NCBI GenBank assembly: GCA_037833965.1
Contig: AP031352.1
Coordinates: forward strand, 29,328,501-29,392,500
Direction of reading: 5' to 3'
Length of the DNA stretch: 64,000 nt
Source of the DNA: Marchantia polymorpha subsp. ruderalis
Lineage: Eukaryota > Streptophyta > Marchantiopsida > Marchantiales > Marchantiaceae
Shown: one piece after another, positions 32,001-43,800 of the stretch
Numbering within the stretch: the first letter of the stretch is position 1
How the letters are laid out: each line of letters starts with the position of its first letter
Position numbers and translations under genes: made by a program
Notes under the pieces: generated by a model
Told to the model about the DNA's origin: nothing
Seen by the model: the letters and a program-made list of their open reading frames with translations, nothing else
Databases searched by the model: none

Positions 32001-35000
32001 ATGACCTTCGACCGGGCGGCGGAGAACGTCCCATTCTTGAATTCGCGATTCCAATCTCTTGTGCGCGCTGCGCGCATCCATCTGCTGGCTGCTAAACATT
32101 CTCGACGTCGTCGCACAAGAGATTTCTTGTTGATTGAGGGAGAAGTGAATGCGCGTGATTTGGAATTGAGGGCGATTAGAGTTTGCCGAGAGAGAAAGGA
32201 GCTCGGGCGGTGCGGAAGTAGAATGAGCGGGCGAGCGAACCCCAGGAACGCAATGACAAGACCGAGCAGATTGCGGATGGTGCCACTTCGCCTACCACAG
32301 AACGGGCTGCGCGCTTTCGAGGAGCGCTTAATAGCAAGGAAGCTCGATTTCTTGCTATGGGGGTGGAACTACATCTGTGCGAATATGGTGCGCGAGTGGC
32401 TAGAGCCACAGGTACCACCCTCGCGCGGATTGCGTCCGCATGTTGATCGGTGGACAGTCCAAGATTGGGCGCAGGCGTTGGGAAGATGTGCTGGCATGCC
32501 AGGGCATCTCCTTTTCGACAGTGAGAGCATCAAGGTGACCAAGCAGGAAGAGGCGCAATTTGTGGAGCTGTTCAAGACCGGGAGGTCTACCAAGAATGGG
32601 TACAGGACCCGTGATTACAAGGATCGATTTTGCCGGACTTTGTCCGCGGCGCTGATGCAATTACTGCAGCCGCACCGCGCCTGCTACATCACATTGTGGC
32701 AGGTCTCTTTTGTGGAGTGCGTCATCGAGGGAACTCCAATTCACTGGGCGAGCATCCTGCACAGGGTGATGCGACAGCACGCGTTTGAGGAGAAGGGGGG
32801 AACTCTAAACCATCTTTCTCCTTTCCTCATCAATTTTTATCGACAGCGGAATTGTTTGACAGCGGCGGAGCTTGAGCATTTTCCGCCATTGTCCGTCGAC
32901 CATCCCGGGAAGTATGTGCGGGAGAATGAGGTCAACACTGATGCAGAGGAGTCACCGACTTCTACCCCATCAAGGCGGAGGGACGAAGGGAGAAACACTC
33001 CTGCAGCACGAGTGCCGCGGAAGCGGCGATGGAGAGAAGAGTCCGAAGAGGAGCAGCATCAAGAACCCTCTGCTCCCATTCGACCGCGGCCGCTGTACGA
33101 GTCATACAGCCGGCCGAAGCAGAAGGCACGCAGACTAGTGTTACCAGCCGACAGTGCGGACACGGCGACGATTGCGACGGAGAAAGGAAGTGCGTCGCCA
33201 GAGAAGCATGAGGAAGCGCGGACGACCGCAGGAGCAACGGGCCACGCTGCAACCTCGACGGGAGAGAGGCCGCCTACGGGCCAAGGGCCTCCGGAGTTAC
33301 CACGTGCGTCGCGGACAGATGTTCCGTTTGCGCACAGACGAGACTCCGCGGACGGACGAGCCTCTGCGGACAGGCGATCACAAGTGGACGTGGATCTACG
33401 CTTACGCGTGGGAAGGAGTAGTCCGCCTGTGCACAGGCGCTCACCTGTGCACAGGACACCTCCACACGTGCCGCCTGTGCACAGGCAAGAATCACCCCCA
33501 TTCCAACGTAGGAAGGGGAAGGAGCCGGCGGAAGAACCGCCTACGAGACACCGGCCCTCGGGGCCAGACCCTCCGGCGCACCACGCGCCGCAATTTGCGC
33601 CTTCGGCGCCAGGGCCTTCGAGCCGAGGAGATACGAGCAGGGAGCGTGCGGAGGCCGCACCATCGGCGGGTAGTCCGCCGATAGATGCGCCTTCGGCGGT
33701 AGGACCTATAGGCCAAGGGACATCGGGCGAGCGGCCCCCGGCCATGTCGCCTTTGGCGATGGATGTCCGCGGCGCTACGCCTGCGGCGGACAAGGCGCCG
33801 GCATTTGCGCCTGCGCACAGGCCGAGCACAGCCCCCACGGACCGATCAAGGGAGCAGCAACAGACGGAGGAGCGGAGTGACTGTCCGCGGGATGAAATTT
33901 CGATGCGCGATGCGCAATCAAACCCCGTGCAGCCACCCTCCGCTCGATCGCCTTCGGCGGCGGGCGTCGGCGGCAGAGAGGACACGGTAGACGACCAACA
34001 AGCGAGCGGCGGGGATGCCGCACGGGCACATTCGCCTACCGCCTTAGACATTTTGGCGAAGAGCAGCGAGGCTGCAGCCGTGCCTTCGCAGGCAGCACAC
34101 GTCGACGACGTGCAGCCCCACTCGGGGCAGTCGCCGACGCAATCAATGGCGACCGAAATTCTCCACTCGGATGATGACGACGGAGGCTCCACGGAAGAAA
34201 TGTCAGGAGCAGAAGACACCGAGGAGGAGGAGGAGGAAATTGTTGGAGCGCCGGCGGCGGCGCTCTCTGAGCAGGTGATTCCGTTGCTGAGGTACTTGGA
34301 TCGTAAGGTCGATAAATACGCCGACCCACTTCAGCCGGGATCTTACATCGAGTTAGTGCGCAGGCGGACTCGCACTAAAGTCCACACCAGCAAGCTGTTA
34401 GCTAGAGTGGACCAGGAGTTGAGGGAATTGAAGGAGAAGCATGCATGCTTGTGGGGTCAGTATAAACTTAATCAGAAATTCTACAAGCACTCCGAGAAGG
34501 TGAAGGATGAGAAACTGGACGAGCTCACCAAGGAGCAGGTGAAGGTCAAGGAAGCACTCATTTCTGAGCAGGCCCAGAATCGGATTTTGTCAGAGGAGCT
34601 CGTGCGACAGACGCGGTTGTTGGAACAATGTCAGCTCGCACGGCAGGCGGATGATGAGTTAATCCGCAGGTTACAGTCAGAGTGTGGCGAATTGAGAGCG
34701 CAACGTGCTGAGGCCGAATCGCAATTAGTGATAATTGAAGAGGATCGCAGGAAGGAGGCGGATCGCACGAAGGTGGAGACGGCGAGGCGTGTCGCCCACT
34801 GTCTCAAGGGCTACGCCCACTGGGAAGTGAAGGCGCAGGAGAAACTCACACTGCGTGAGTTTGAATTGCGCGCAGCCGGGTTGTTGTCAGGCGACAGTAG
34901 GAGTCGACGGAAGGTAGCAAAGAAGCTCGATGCTTTTCTGTCGAAGGCACAGGATACCATGTCCGCCCTCGAAGTGGAGGTGTCCGCGGCATTGCAGCGT

Positions 35001-35141
35001 TTGGGACTGCGCAGTCGAACGGAAGATTGGCAGGGTAGGGAGTTAGTGTGCGGCAGTCGGCCGCGCAGGAGACGTAGTACAGGTTCCGCGGAGTGTAGTG
35101 TAGCGTGGTTCCGTGCACGCGTGCAGCGTAGTGCAGTGTAG
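32001..35141 (+). CDS. Protein of about 1,046 residues encoded within the family A LTR (U3)
   Basis: An intact frame wholly inside the LTR, on the gag-pol strand and upstream of the LTR TATA box, hence in U3. The ATG at 32001 has A at -3; a second candidate is the Met at 32223. Residues about 91-303 form a conserved globular domain rich in Trp and aromatics (L-P-Q-N-G-L-R-A-F-E-E-R, L-W-G-W-N-Y, T-L-W-Q-V-S-F). A basic patch P-R-K-R-R-W-R is near 337. Residues about 315-700 are Pro/Arg/Ser-rich and probably disordered, including V-H-R repeats coded by the palindromes. An acidic stretch lies at about 722-749 and a heptad-like coiled coil at about 800-1000. I do not recognise the family. The C-terminal part of the domain loosely resembles plant transposon-associated domains, which I cannot confirm. 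In the genomic RNA it would lie 3' of pol. Confidence 0.8.
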   Translation: MTFDRAAENVPFLNSRFQSLVRAARIHLLAAKHSRRRRTRDFLLIEGEVNARDLELRAIRVCRERKELGRCGSRMSGRANPRNAMTRPSRLRMVPLRLPQNGLRAFEERLIARKLDFLLWGWNYICANMVREWLEPQVPPSRGLRPHVDRWTVQDWAQALGRCAGMPGHLLFDSESIKVTKQEEAQFVELFKTGRSTKNGYRTRDYKDRFCRTLSAALMQLLQPHRACYITLWQVSFVECVIEGTPIHWASILHRVMRQHAFEEKGGTLNHLSPFLINFYRQRNCLTAAELEHFPPLSVDHPGKYVRENEVNTDAEESPTSTPSRRRDEGRNTPAARVPRKRRWREESEEEQHQEPSAPIRPRPLYESYSRPKQKARRLVLPADSADTATIATEKGSASPEKHEEARTTAGATGHAATSTGERPPTGQGPPELPRASRTDVPFAHRRDSADGRASADRRSQVDVDLRLRVGRSSPPVHRRSPVHRTPPHVPPVHRQESPPFQRRKGKEPAEEPPTRHRPSGPDPPAHHAPQFAPSAPGPSSRGDTSRERAEAAPSAGSPPIDAPSAVGPIGQGTSGERPPAMSPLAMDVRGATPAADKAPAFAPAHRPSTAPTDRSREQQQTEERSDCPRDEISMRDAQSNPVQPPSARSPSAAGVGGREDTVDDQQASGGDAARAHSPTALDILAKSSEAAAVPSQAAHVDDVQPHSGQSPTQSMATEILHSDDDDGGSTEEMSGAEDTEEEEEEIVGAPAAALSEQVIPLLRYLDRKVDKYADPLQPGSYIELVRRRTRTKVHTSKLLARVDQELRELKEKHACLWGQYKLNQKFYKHSEKVKDEKLDELTKEQVKVKEALISEQAQNRILSEELVRQTRLLEQCQLARQADDELIRRLQSECGELRAQRAEAESQLVIIEEDRRKEADRTKVETARRVAHCLKGYAHWEVKAQEKLTLREFELRAAGLLSGDSRSRRKVAKKLDAFLSKAQDTMSALEVEVSAALQRLGLRSRTEDWQGRELVCGSRPRRRRSTGSAECSVAWFRARVQRSAV

Positions 35142-35162
35142 TGCTAGTTAGGACTTAGAAGG

Positions 35163-35169
35163 TATAAAA
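35163..35169 (+). promoter_or_regulatory. TATA box of the solo LTR
   Basis: TATAAAA, 21 bases after the stop of the U3 gene, followed by the hairpin CCAGGC-GTTTT-GCCTGG. Equivalent boxes lie at 20628, 37154, 45313 and 59176. It sets the U3/R border to about 35190 and places the whole upstream gene in U3. Confidence 0.7.
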
Positions 35170-35469
35170 TAGTTCCAGGCGTTTTGCCTGGGGTTCTTTC
35201 CCATCAGAAGTGCAGATCAGGAACCCATTTTCTTTGCGTGTTTGTGTCCTTGAGTTCTGTCACCACGCAAGAGGAGTTACAACTTAGCGTTCCGCATTTT
35301 GTAGCTGAAGGCCTTCAGCCGAATGTTCAGAGCTAGTACATTGGTAAGAGACTTGAGTAGTTCGGATCTGTACTTGCGGGTGACTGCCGATGCTCAGAGC
35401 CAGTGACTAGTTAGATACTTGAACAGTTTCGCCCCTACCCCTTTGAGTGTTTCTTTCTGATTGTACTCC

Positions 35470-36060
35470 TTGGGATTTTTCCCCTGAATGCCAAAGTGAA
35501 GTTTTGCTACTTCGTGTAAGCCTTGGTTGTAAATTCAGGCTACGCTGCAGCAGGTGCCTTGAGGGTAACCCCTGTAGTATTTCTGGGAATGACAAGTGCC
35601 TGAGAATTCAAACTCTTCAATAGACTGTTGTTGTGTTACTGGAATGTTTCTTAGTGAGTCCTTCAGTGCGGACCTGTGTTCTCTGCGCGTTTTGTGAGTT
35701 GAGAGTGTTGTTCACCGCGTATGAGTGACTTCGATCCGAAGTAGGCAGTCCAAACCGGGTTTCCTACACTAGCAGCAAGCTAGTGGAAGTGTTGTAAAAG
35801 CCGGAGTTGGAAGTCACTACCCGCAGCTTCGCCGAGTGTGCTCGCGAGAGACTTTCCCCCTGAAATCCTGAAGTAGAGGTCCTAACGGATCTCTGGGTTG
35901 TGTTTCTGTAGTTTAAGGTGTGTGTGTGTGTGTGTGTGTGTTACGCTGCACTGTGCGACCTCCGAGTGCGATCCGAGTGGACACTTGCAGTATTTCTGGG
36001 AGTGACAGTTGCCTGAGAATTCAAACTCCTCAATAGTCTGTTAAAACGTGACACTTTGTA
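35470..36060. repeat. Diverged tandem duplication in U5, with a (GT)n tract
   Basis: Two blocks about 380-400 bp apart share CCCCTGAA, TTACGCTGCA, GTATTTCTGGGA and a TGCCTGAGAATTCAAACTC segment followed by TCAATAG. The first set runs about 35480-35628, the second about 35860-36030. A (GT)n tract (35918-35941) lies in the second unit and varies in length between copies. The duplication is present in all the younger LTRs that retain U5. Confidence 0.7.
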
Positions 36061-36139
36061 CCCTGTGTGTTCCTCTGTCCCTGTGGGTTCGACCTTTCTA
36101 CCACTATATTGCAGTTTTAGCCTTTAGTGGGTTATTACA

Positions 36140-38075
36140 GCGACTGAAATTCTCCACTCGGATGATGACGACGGAGGCTCCACCGAAGAAATGTCAGGAG
36201 CAGAGGACACCGAGGAGGAGGAGGAGGAAATTGTTGGAGCGCCGGCGGCGGCGCTCTCTGAGCAGGTGATTCCGTTGCTGAGGTACTTGGATCGCAAGGT
36301 CGATAAATACGCCGACCCACTTCAGCCGGGATCTTACATCGAGTTAGTGCGCAGGCGGACTCGCACTAAAGTCCACACAAGCAAGCTGTTAGCTAGAGTG
36401 GACCAGGAGTTGAGGGAATTGAAGGAGAAGCATGCATGCTTGTGGGGTCAGTATAAACTTAATCAGAAATTCTACAAGTACTCCGAGAAGGTGAAGGATG
36501 AGAAACTGGACGAGCTCACCAAGGAGCAGGTGAAGGTCAAGGAAGCACTCATTTCTGAGCAGGCCCAGAATCGGATTTTGTCAGAGGAGCTCGTGCGACA
36601 GACGCGGTTGTTGGAACAATGTCAGCTCGCACGGCAGGCGGATGAGGAGTTCATCCGCAGGTTACAGTCAGAGTGTGGCGAATTGAGAGCGCAACGTGCT
36701 GAGGCCGAATCGCAATTAGTGATAATTGAAGAGGATCGCAGGAAGGAGGCGGATCGCACGAAGGTGGAGACGGCGAGGCGTGTCGCCCACTGTCTCAAGG
36801 GCTACGCCCACTGGGAAGTGAAGGCGCAGGAGAAACTCACACTGCGTGAGTTTGAATTGCGCGCAGCCGGGTTGTTGTCAGGCGACAGTAGGAGTCGGCG
36901 GAAGGTAGCAAAGAAGCTCGATGCTTTTCTGTCGAAGGCGCAGGATACCATGTCCGCCCTCGAAGTGGAGGTGTCCGCGGCGTTGCAGCGTTTGGGACTG
37001 CGCAGTCGAGCGGAAGATTGGCAGGGTAGGGGGTTAGTGCGCGGCAGTCCGCCGCGCAGGAGACGTAGTACAGGTTCCGCGGAGTGTAGTGTAGCGTGGT
37101 TCCGTGCAGGCGTGTAGCGTAGTGCAGTGTAGTGCTAGTTAGGACTTAGAAGGTATAAAATAGTTCCAGGCGTTTTGCCTAGGGTTCTTTCCCATCAGAA
37201 GTGCAGATCAGGAACCCATTTCCTTTGCGTGTTTGTGTCCTTGAGTTCTGTCACCACGCACGAGGAGTTACAACTTAGCGTTCCGCATTTTGTAGCTGAA
37301 GGCCTTCGGCCGAATGTTCAGAGCTAGTACATTGGTTAGAGACTTGAGTAGTTCGGATCTGCACCTGCGGGTGACTGCCGATGCTCAGAGCCAGTGACTA
37401 GTTAGATACTTGAACAGTTTCGCCCCTACACCTTCGAGTGTTTCTTTCCGATTGTACTCCTTGGGATTTTTCCCCTGAATGCCAAAGTGAAGTTTTGCTA
37501 CTTCGTGTAAGCCTTGGTTGTAAATTCAGGTTACGCTGCAGCAGGTGCCTTGAGGGTAACCCCTGTAGTATTTTTGGGAATGACAAGTGCCTGAGAATTC
37601 AAACTCTTCAATAGACTGTTGTTGTGTTACTGGAATGTTTCACAGTGAGTCCTTCAGTGTGGATCTGTGTTCTCTGCGCGTTTCGTGAGTTGAGAGTGTT
37701 GTTCACCTCGTAGGAGTGACTTCGATCCGAAGTAGGCAGTCCAAACCGGGTTTCCTACATTAGCAGCAAGCTAGTGGAAGTGTTGTAAAAGCCGGAGTTG
37801 GAAGTCACTGCCCGCAGCCTTGCCGAGTGTGCTCGCGAGAGACTTTCCCCCTGAAATCTTGAAGTAGAGGTCCTAACGGATCTCTGGGTTGTATTTCTGT
37901 AGTTTCAGGTGTGTGTGTGTGTGTGTGTGTGTGTTACGCTGCACTGTGCGACCTCCGAGTGCGCTCCGAGTGGACACTTGCAGTATTTCTGGGAGTGACA
38001 GTCGCCTGAGAATTCAAACTCATCAATAGTCTGTTAAACGTGACACTTTGTACCCTGTGTGTTCCTCTGTCCCTC
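36140..38075 (+). repeat. Right part of the 5' LTR of copy A-3
   Basis: It resumes the U3 gene at the site where the solo LTR entered and runs through the TATA box (37154-37160) and U5 almost to the LTR end. It shares private variants with the LTR ending at 60151 (for example GCGTTTCGTGAG, CTACATTAGCAG and GTTAAACGTG), with roughly 14 differences over 1.9 kb. It is therefore the partner of that LTR and not of the A-2 5' LTR. Confidence 0.8.
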
Positions 38076-40890
38076 TGCTCGGTGAATGTCGACTGGAGCT
38101 AGCGGGAGCAACCTAAGTGCGAGAGCTGTCCGCAGGTTCCGACGAGATTCAGAGAAGGCCGTGGAAGAGACACGGCGTCAAAACAAGAAAACACCAAAAA
38201 GAGTACCTAAGCCTAGTTCGGCCGACATCCTTGGGGAACCTACCCCCGGCGACTCGGAACCAAACTTGGTGCTTACAGTTCTACTAGATATTCCTTGCAC
38301 GGACCTGCCTCGTGATTTAGAAACGACCGTCCGAGAACCGTCGACAGACACACCGATGGCGGACGGACAAGCCAATGTGCGGCTACCTCAGCCGATTACT
38401 AAACATTCCTACCCAAAGTATAAAGGGAGTGGGGATGACGACGATGCAGATTCATACATCAAGTTGTTCGAATCGGTGTCTATTGCCAATCGCGAGATCG
38501 CAGACGACGACCGACTAAGGATCTTTCCAAGCCTTCTGCGGAAGAAAGCGAGGAGTTGGTACAATCACGAGAGCATCGATCCGACTGGGTTGACAACATG
38601 GGCCCAGCTGAAGGAGAAGTTCCTTCGCCGCTTCCGTGAGCTCGGTTACGACAGTCGGGTATTGACAAAGTTACGTAACTTGCAGCGAGAGAAGAAGGAG
38701 AGTCTGCGTGACTACACTGAGAGATTTCTGGACCTCCTTGACAGAATACCGAAAACAGGACCAGGGTCCCCTTTCTCGGTACAACAAGCTGTGGATTGGT
38801 ACGTGACCGGTTTAACTCGGGAGATGGAGACTTTTTGCCGACGCAGCAAGTGCGACAGTATTGAGGATGTGATTGCATCGGCAGAAGCCTTCGAAACTTC
38901 CACTCTCAACCGAAGAGGGAGAGAGAGACGGGAGTCAAAGGAGCGAAAACCGAAGGGAGGGCGAAGACGACGTAGAGGTACAACTCCGTCATCGGAGGAA
39001 TCGTCTTCGGACGAGAACCGTTCCTCATCCGAAGAAGAGGAAACCTCATCGTCGGAGGAGGAGAAGAAGAGGAAGAAGCATGGGGCAGCGAAGAAGAAGG
39101 GCACCCGACGAGTGACTACGGACAGAGCGCCGGGAGACATAGGCTCGAAGATGGAGACCCTTGTGAAGGACTTCGCCGATCTCAAGGTTCAAGTGGTAGG
39201 CGGGCATGATCGCCGAAAATCACCCGGGAGAGTGCGAGCGAACTTATGGTGTACTACGTGCGGGGCGGTGGGACATGCAAACACCGAGTGCCTTACCACC
39301 CGTCCGTCATATCTTGTCAACGCAGTAGAGTGGGCACAACCGTACTATGGAGAGCACCCCCAGTACTATGGAGAGGCTAGCGAAGAGACAGCCTACGCCG
39401 TCCAGTCGGTTCCCACCCCTACTGCAGTTTCAGCAATGCAAGTCCCACGATATCATCCGGTGGATCGGGCCACTACAGTACCCGTGAGGCGGAGAGCACC
39501 TCCAGGGACGTTTGACCCACCGCCACCGCGAGCTTGTTATAACTGCGGGGAAGTTGGACAGTTCTCACCGCAGTGTCCCCATCCAAAAAGGCGAAACGAT
39601 TATGTTCCGACATGTAGTAATTGCAAGAAGACCGGGCACACTGCGCCAGAGTGTGATCAGCCACCAGTCCCTCGGCCAGCGGTACGATTTGTGAACCCTC
39701 CTGCCAAGGAGGACGTCCAAGTTAACCAGGTCGAAGTAGGTTCAGACGGGGATGACGAAGACGAAGAATGGCCGGCGGAAGAGGTTATGTGCGCACGGGT
39801 CGAAACTCGTAGTTCCAAGAAATCGAAGGAGCAAGAGCGTGACACTCGCAAGCACGAACGGAGAACCGACGACCGGACGGGAAAAGGGAAGGAGAAGACA
39901 TCCAGCAAGTCCGACTTGCGACCTGCACGGAAGTCTTCGGTTACGCGAGAGGCACCAGTAGTGCGCCCCCAGACAGCAGTCGAGGATGAGCCAGTACGCT
40001 TGCTGAAACGGGACTATGCTCCGGATATCCGCAACGAGGTAACCAACCTGTTGAAGGAAGCGATCCGCACTCAAAAGGACCCACAGCGGCCAGACTTGCC
40101 ATCCTTCCTTGGGGCGAAGTTGGCAGCCACCGTGGAACCTCGCAGAGCGTCGCCGCCGACCCCGGCGACCCAACGCGCCCACTATGACTTGGTCGAAGAT
40201 CTCGGGAGTCGGAAAGTGAACATCACGTTCAAGCAGCTCCTGGAGGACAATAAGACGTATCAGAGAATGTTGATGCTTTCGCTACGGCGTCCGCGGAAGC
40301 CGCGCGCATCCACATCCTCTCAAGTATATCAAGTGGAGAGCGAAGACCAAGGGCCACCAGAGATCGATGTGGAAATAGCAGGGTGTTGTGTACGCAGGGT
40401 ACCAATCGACTCTGGATAAGGAGTCAACATAATGACGGAGGATACCGCGAGAGCCTTGGGGTTCAGTCAATACGAACCCTCGAAGCGTGTGTTGAGATTA
40501 GCGGATCAGACGCGGAGAATGCCTGCAGGTATGCTGCGCAATGTCAAAACAATCATCGGTGGTGCGGACTTTCGGTTGACGTATATAATCCTTCAACCGA
40601 TGATGAAGCAGGGCTATGACGTTCTGCTCGGGCGACCATGGCTATATGGCGCACAAGTCAGATGTGATTGGCGAAGGCATCGCCTTAAGTTTCCCCATCC
40701 TTCGGAACCGACCAAGACCATTACGGTGCCCTGGAATAGGGTCAGACACGAAGGAGAGACCCCATCGACAAGTGCAGGTTACACATCGGGCGGGGACAGT
40801 GAGTCGACCGCGCGATCGGATTCCAGTGGTACCGAATCCGATTATTTCGTGGGATTCGTTGCTTGCTGTTCGGTGGGAGAAGAAGAAGAG
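38076..40890 (+). mobile_element. Copy A-3 internal region: gag-protease remains
   Basis: It matches the A-2 gag-protease frame at high identity from its ATG (38086) through the zinc knuckles and protease. It is interrupted at 40890 by a solo LTR. Copy A-3 as a whole is broken, with several breaks, and is of similar recent age to A-2. Confidence 0.88.
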
Positions 40891-43800
40891 TGTGGTACCC
40901 CACTTTTGGCAATTTTGAGGAAATTAAAACATTTTTGGAAAACTGTACCCTGGCAGCATTGTAAATAGCCTTCGGTACATCAAAACGGAGTGAATCCGGA
41001 AGATCGCGGGGATTCTCGAGGGATCTTGTAGAATCTAGGATTTGGGGTGCAGCAGTAAGGACAGGCACCACCCTCCCTGCGAGCTCTGCAGTTAGGACCC
41101 CTACGACGCAAGGCGCAAAGCCCGCCGTCGGAGGTTGCGTCCGCGGCGGTAGGGAAATCCTCCATAATTAGGTCCACCCTCGGGCGCCTTGACCAAGTTA
41201 GGGTTCCGTTGGAAAGAGCTCGACGCACTGATTCCAACGAGTCCAAGAACGCTTGGAACGGATGAGGACTTAGGGAGCTATCACTATTGGAAGATACGGA
41301 GACGGTCGCCTTCGGCAGAAGGAGTTCGCCACCGGCGGGAATTCCGCCTACGCGGAAGGGGGAATCAAGTTTTGTCCTATGCACGGACGAAGGCGTTCGC
41401 CTGTGCACAGGCGAAGTAGGGTTTGGGGAGGCGCGAAGTCCGCCTACGCACAGGCGTTCGCCTGTGCACAGGCGCTTCGGCGTCGGCGGGAAATCCGCCT
41501 TGGGCCCTAGAAATGCGCCTTGTGAGGTAGAAAGTGTACGGCGCCTTCCGCGCCAGCGCAGCGCCGCGTACGACGGAAGGGCCGCCAGAGTAATCAAATC
41601 GGTACGGACCATGCGGACGGGACGGGTGGATGCGCTCTTGGACGGACGGAGTTGCGGCGGCGGAAGCGCCGACGAAGAGACAAGGAACGGACAGACTGGA
41701 CGGAGACGGCTGACCACGGTCAACGCCTTCCGCGCCAGCGCGACGCCGCGCACGGAATTCGCCTGCGCACAGGCGACCGCCTGTGCACAGGAGGATGACG
41801 TTCCGCGCCGGCGGAGCATCCGCCGAGGCTCCTGCCTGCGCACACGCAGGAGTTAAGCTTTTGTCCGACATGCGGACACACGCGTCAAGGCAGAGGGGGA
41901 TTGGCCGAGGGGCGGTACGAACAAGTGTACCGCGCAAGGCGGAAAACTCGCCTTCGGCGCTACGCCCCCATGTCCGCGGGGTAATACGCTCGCGGAGTTC
42001 AAATCCGCCAATTCGAGCGTGAGAGTTTAATCGGCGACGGCGGAGCGTGAAGCCGCGCGTGAGAGCGGAGACCGTTCCAGCGTAGAGCCGGCGCGGCCAT
42101 CAAGTGAGACGTTCTCCACGAGCAAGAGCCGACCATGACCTTCGACCGGGCGGCGGAGAACGTCCCATTCTTGAATTCGCGATTCCAATCTCTTGTGCGC
42201 GCTGCGCGCATCCATCTGCTGGCTGCTAAACATTCTCGACGTCGCCGCACAGGAGATTTCTTGTTGATTGAGGGAGAAGTGAATGCGCGTGATTTGGAAT
42301 TGAGGGCGATTAGAGTTTGCCGAGAGAGAAAGGAGCTCGGGCGGTGCGGAAGTAGAATGAGCGGGCGAGCGAACCCCAGGAACGCAATGACGAGACCGGG
42401 CAGATTGCGGATGGTGCCACTTCGCCTACCACAGAACGGGCTGCGCGCTTTCGAGGAGCGCTTAATAGCAAGAAAGCTTGATTTCTTGCTATGGGGGTGG
42501 AACTACATCTGTGCGAATATGGTGCGCGAGTGGCTAGAGCCACAGGGACCACCCTCGCGCGGATTGCGTCCGCATGTTGATCGGTGGACAGTCCAAGATT
42601 GGGCGCAGGCGTTGGGAAGATGTGCTGGCATGCCAGGGCATCTCCTTTTCGACAGTGAGAGCATCAAGGTGACCAAGCAGGAAGAGGCGCAATTTGTGGA
42701 GCTGTTCAAGACCGGGAGGTCTACCAAGAATGGGTACAGGACCCGTGATTACAAGGATCGATTTCGCCGGACTTTGTCCGCGGCGCTGATGCAATTACTG
42801 CAGCCGCACCGCGCCTGCTACATCACATTGTGGCAGGTCTCTTTTGTGGAGTGCGTCATCGAGGGAACTCCAATTCACTGGGCGAGCATCCTGCACAGGG
42901 TGATGCGACAGCACGCGTTTGAGGAGAAGGGGGGAACTCTAAACCATCTTTCTCCTTTCCTCATCAATTTTTATCGACATAGGAATTGTTTGACAGCGGC
43001 GGAGCTTGAACATTTTCCGCCATTGTCCGTCGACCATCCCGGGAAGTATGTGCGGGAGAATGAGGTCGACACTGATGCAGAGGAGTCACCGACTTCTACC
43101 CCATCAAGGCGGAGGGACGAAGGGAGAAACACTCCTGCAGCACGAGTGCCGCGGAAGCGGCGATGGAGAGAAGAGTCCGAAGAGGAGCAGCATCAAGAAC
43201 CCTCTGCTCCCATTCGACCGCGGCCGCTGTGCGAGTCATACAGCCGGCCGAAGCAGAAGGCACGCAGACTGGTGTTACCAGCCGACAGTGCGGACACGGC
43301 GACGATTGCGACGGAGAAAGGAAGTGCGTCGCCAGAGAAGCATGAGGAAGCGCGGACGACCGCAGGAGCAACGGGCCACGCTGCAACCTCGACGGGAGAG
43401 AGGCCGCCTACGGGCCAAGGGCCTCCGGAGTTACCACGTGCGATGCGGACAGATGTTCCGTTTGCGCACAGACGAGACTCCGCGGACGGACGAGCCTCCG
43501 CGGACAGGCGATCACAAGTGGACGTGGATCTACGCTTACGCGTGGGAAGGAGTAGTCCGCCTGTGCACAGGCGCTCGCCTGTGCACAGGTCGCCTGTGCC
43601 ACGGACACCTCTACACGTGCCGCCTGTGCACAGGCAAGAATCACCCCCGTTCCAACGTAGGAAGGGATAAGGAGCCGGCGGAAGAACCGCCTACGAGACA
43701 CCGGCCCTCGGGGCCAGACCCTCCGGCGCACCACGCGCCGCAATTTGCGCCTTCGGCGCCAGGGTCTTCGAGCCGAGGAGATACGAGCAGGGAGCGTGCG

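Larger units (their letters stand above)
30757..36139 (+). mobile_element. Family A solo LTR with an intact U3 gene
   Basis: A 5,383-bp LTR, TGTGGTACC...GTTATTACA, flanked by GCAAC on the left and GCGAC on the right (36140-36144). These are a 5-bp target duplication with one later change. Layout: about 1.2 kb of GC-rich hairpin-bearing sequence, the U3 gene (32001-35141), TATA box 35163-35169, then about 0.97 kb of R and U5 with an internal duplication and a (GT)n tract. It is the reference copy for the family. A solo LTR normally results from recombination between the two LTRs of a full element. Confidence 0.9.

Noticed and set aside
31261-33490. Regularly recurring short palindromes as a possible CRISPR array
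   Set aside because: Spacing is irregular, the repeats are only about 16 bp, the intervening sequence is shared between copies, and the setting is an LTR of a plant-type element.
33059-34219. Long minus-strand open frame of 386 codons, with similar ones opposite each U3 gene
   Set aside because: It mirrors the GC-rich, low-complexity part of the U3 gene. Its composition follows from that strand, and its length varies between copies.
10143-38075. Reading A-2 as a whole element with two matching LTRs and a target duplication
   Set aside because: The right part of its 3' LTR matches another copy, and no AACAC follows, so the right border is a recombinant.
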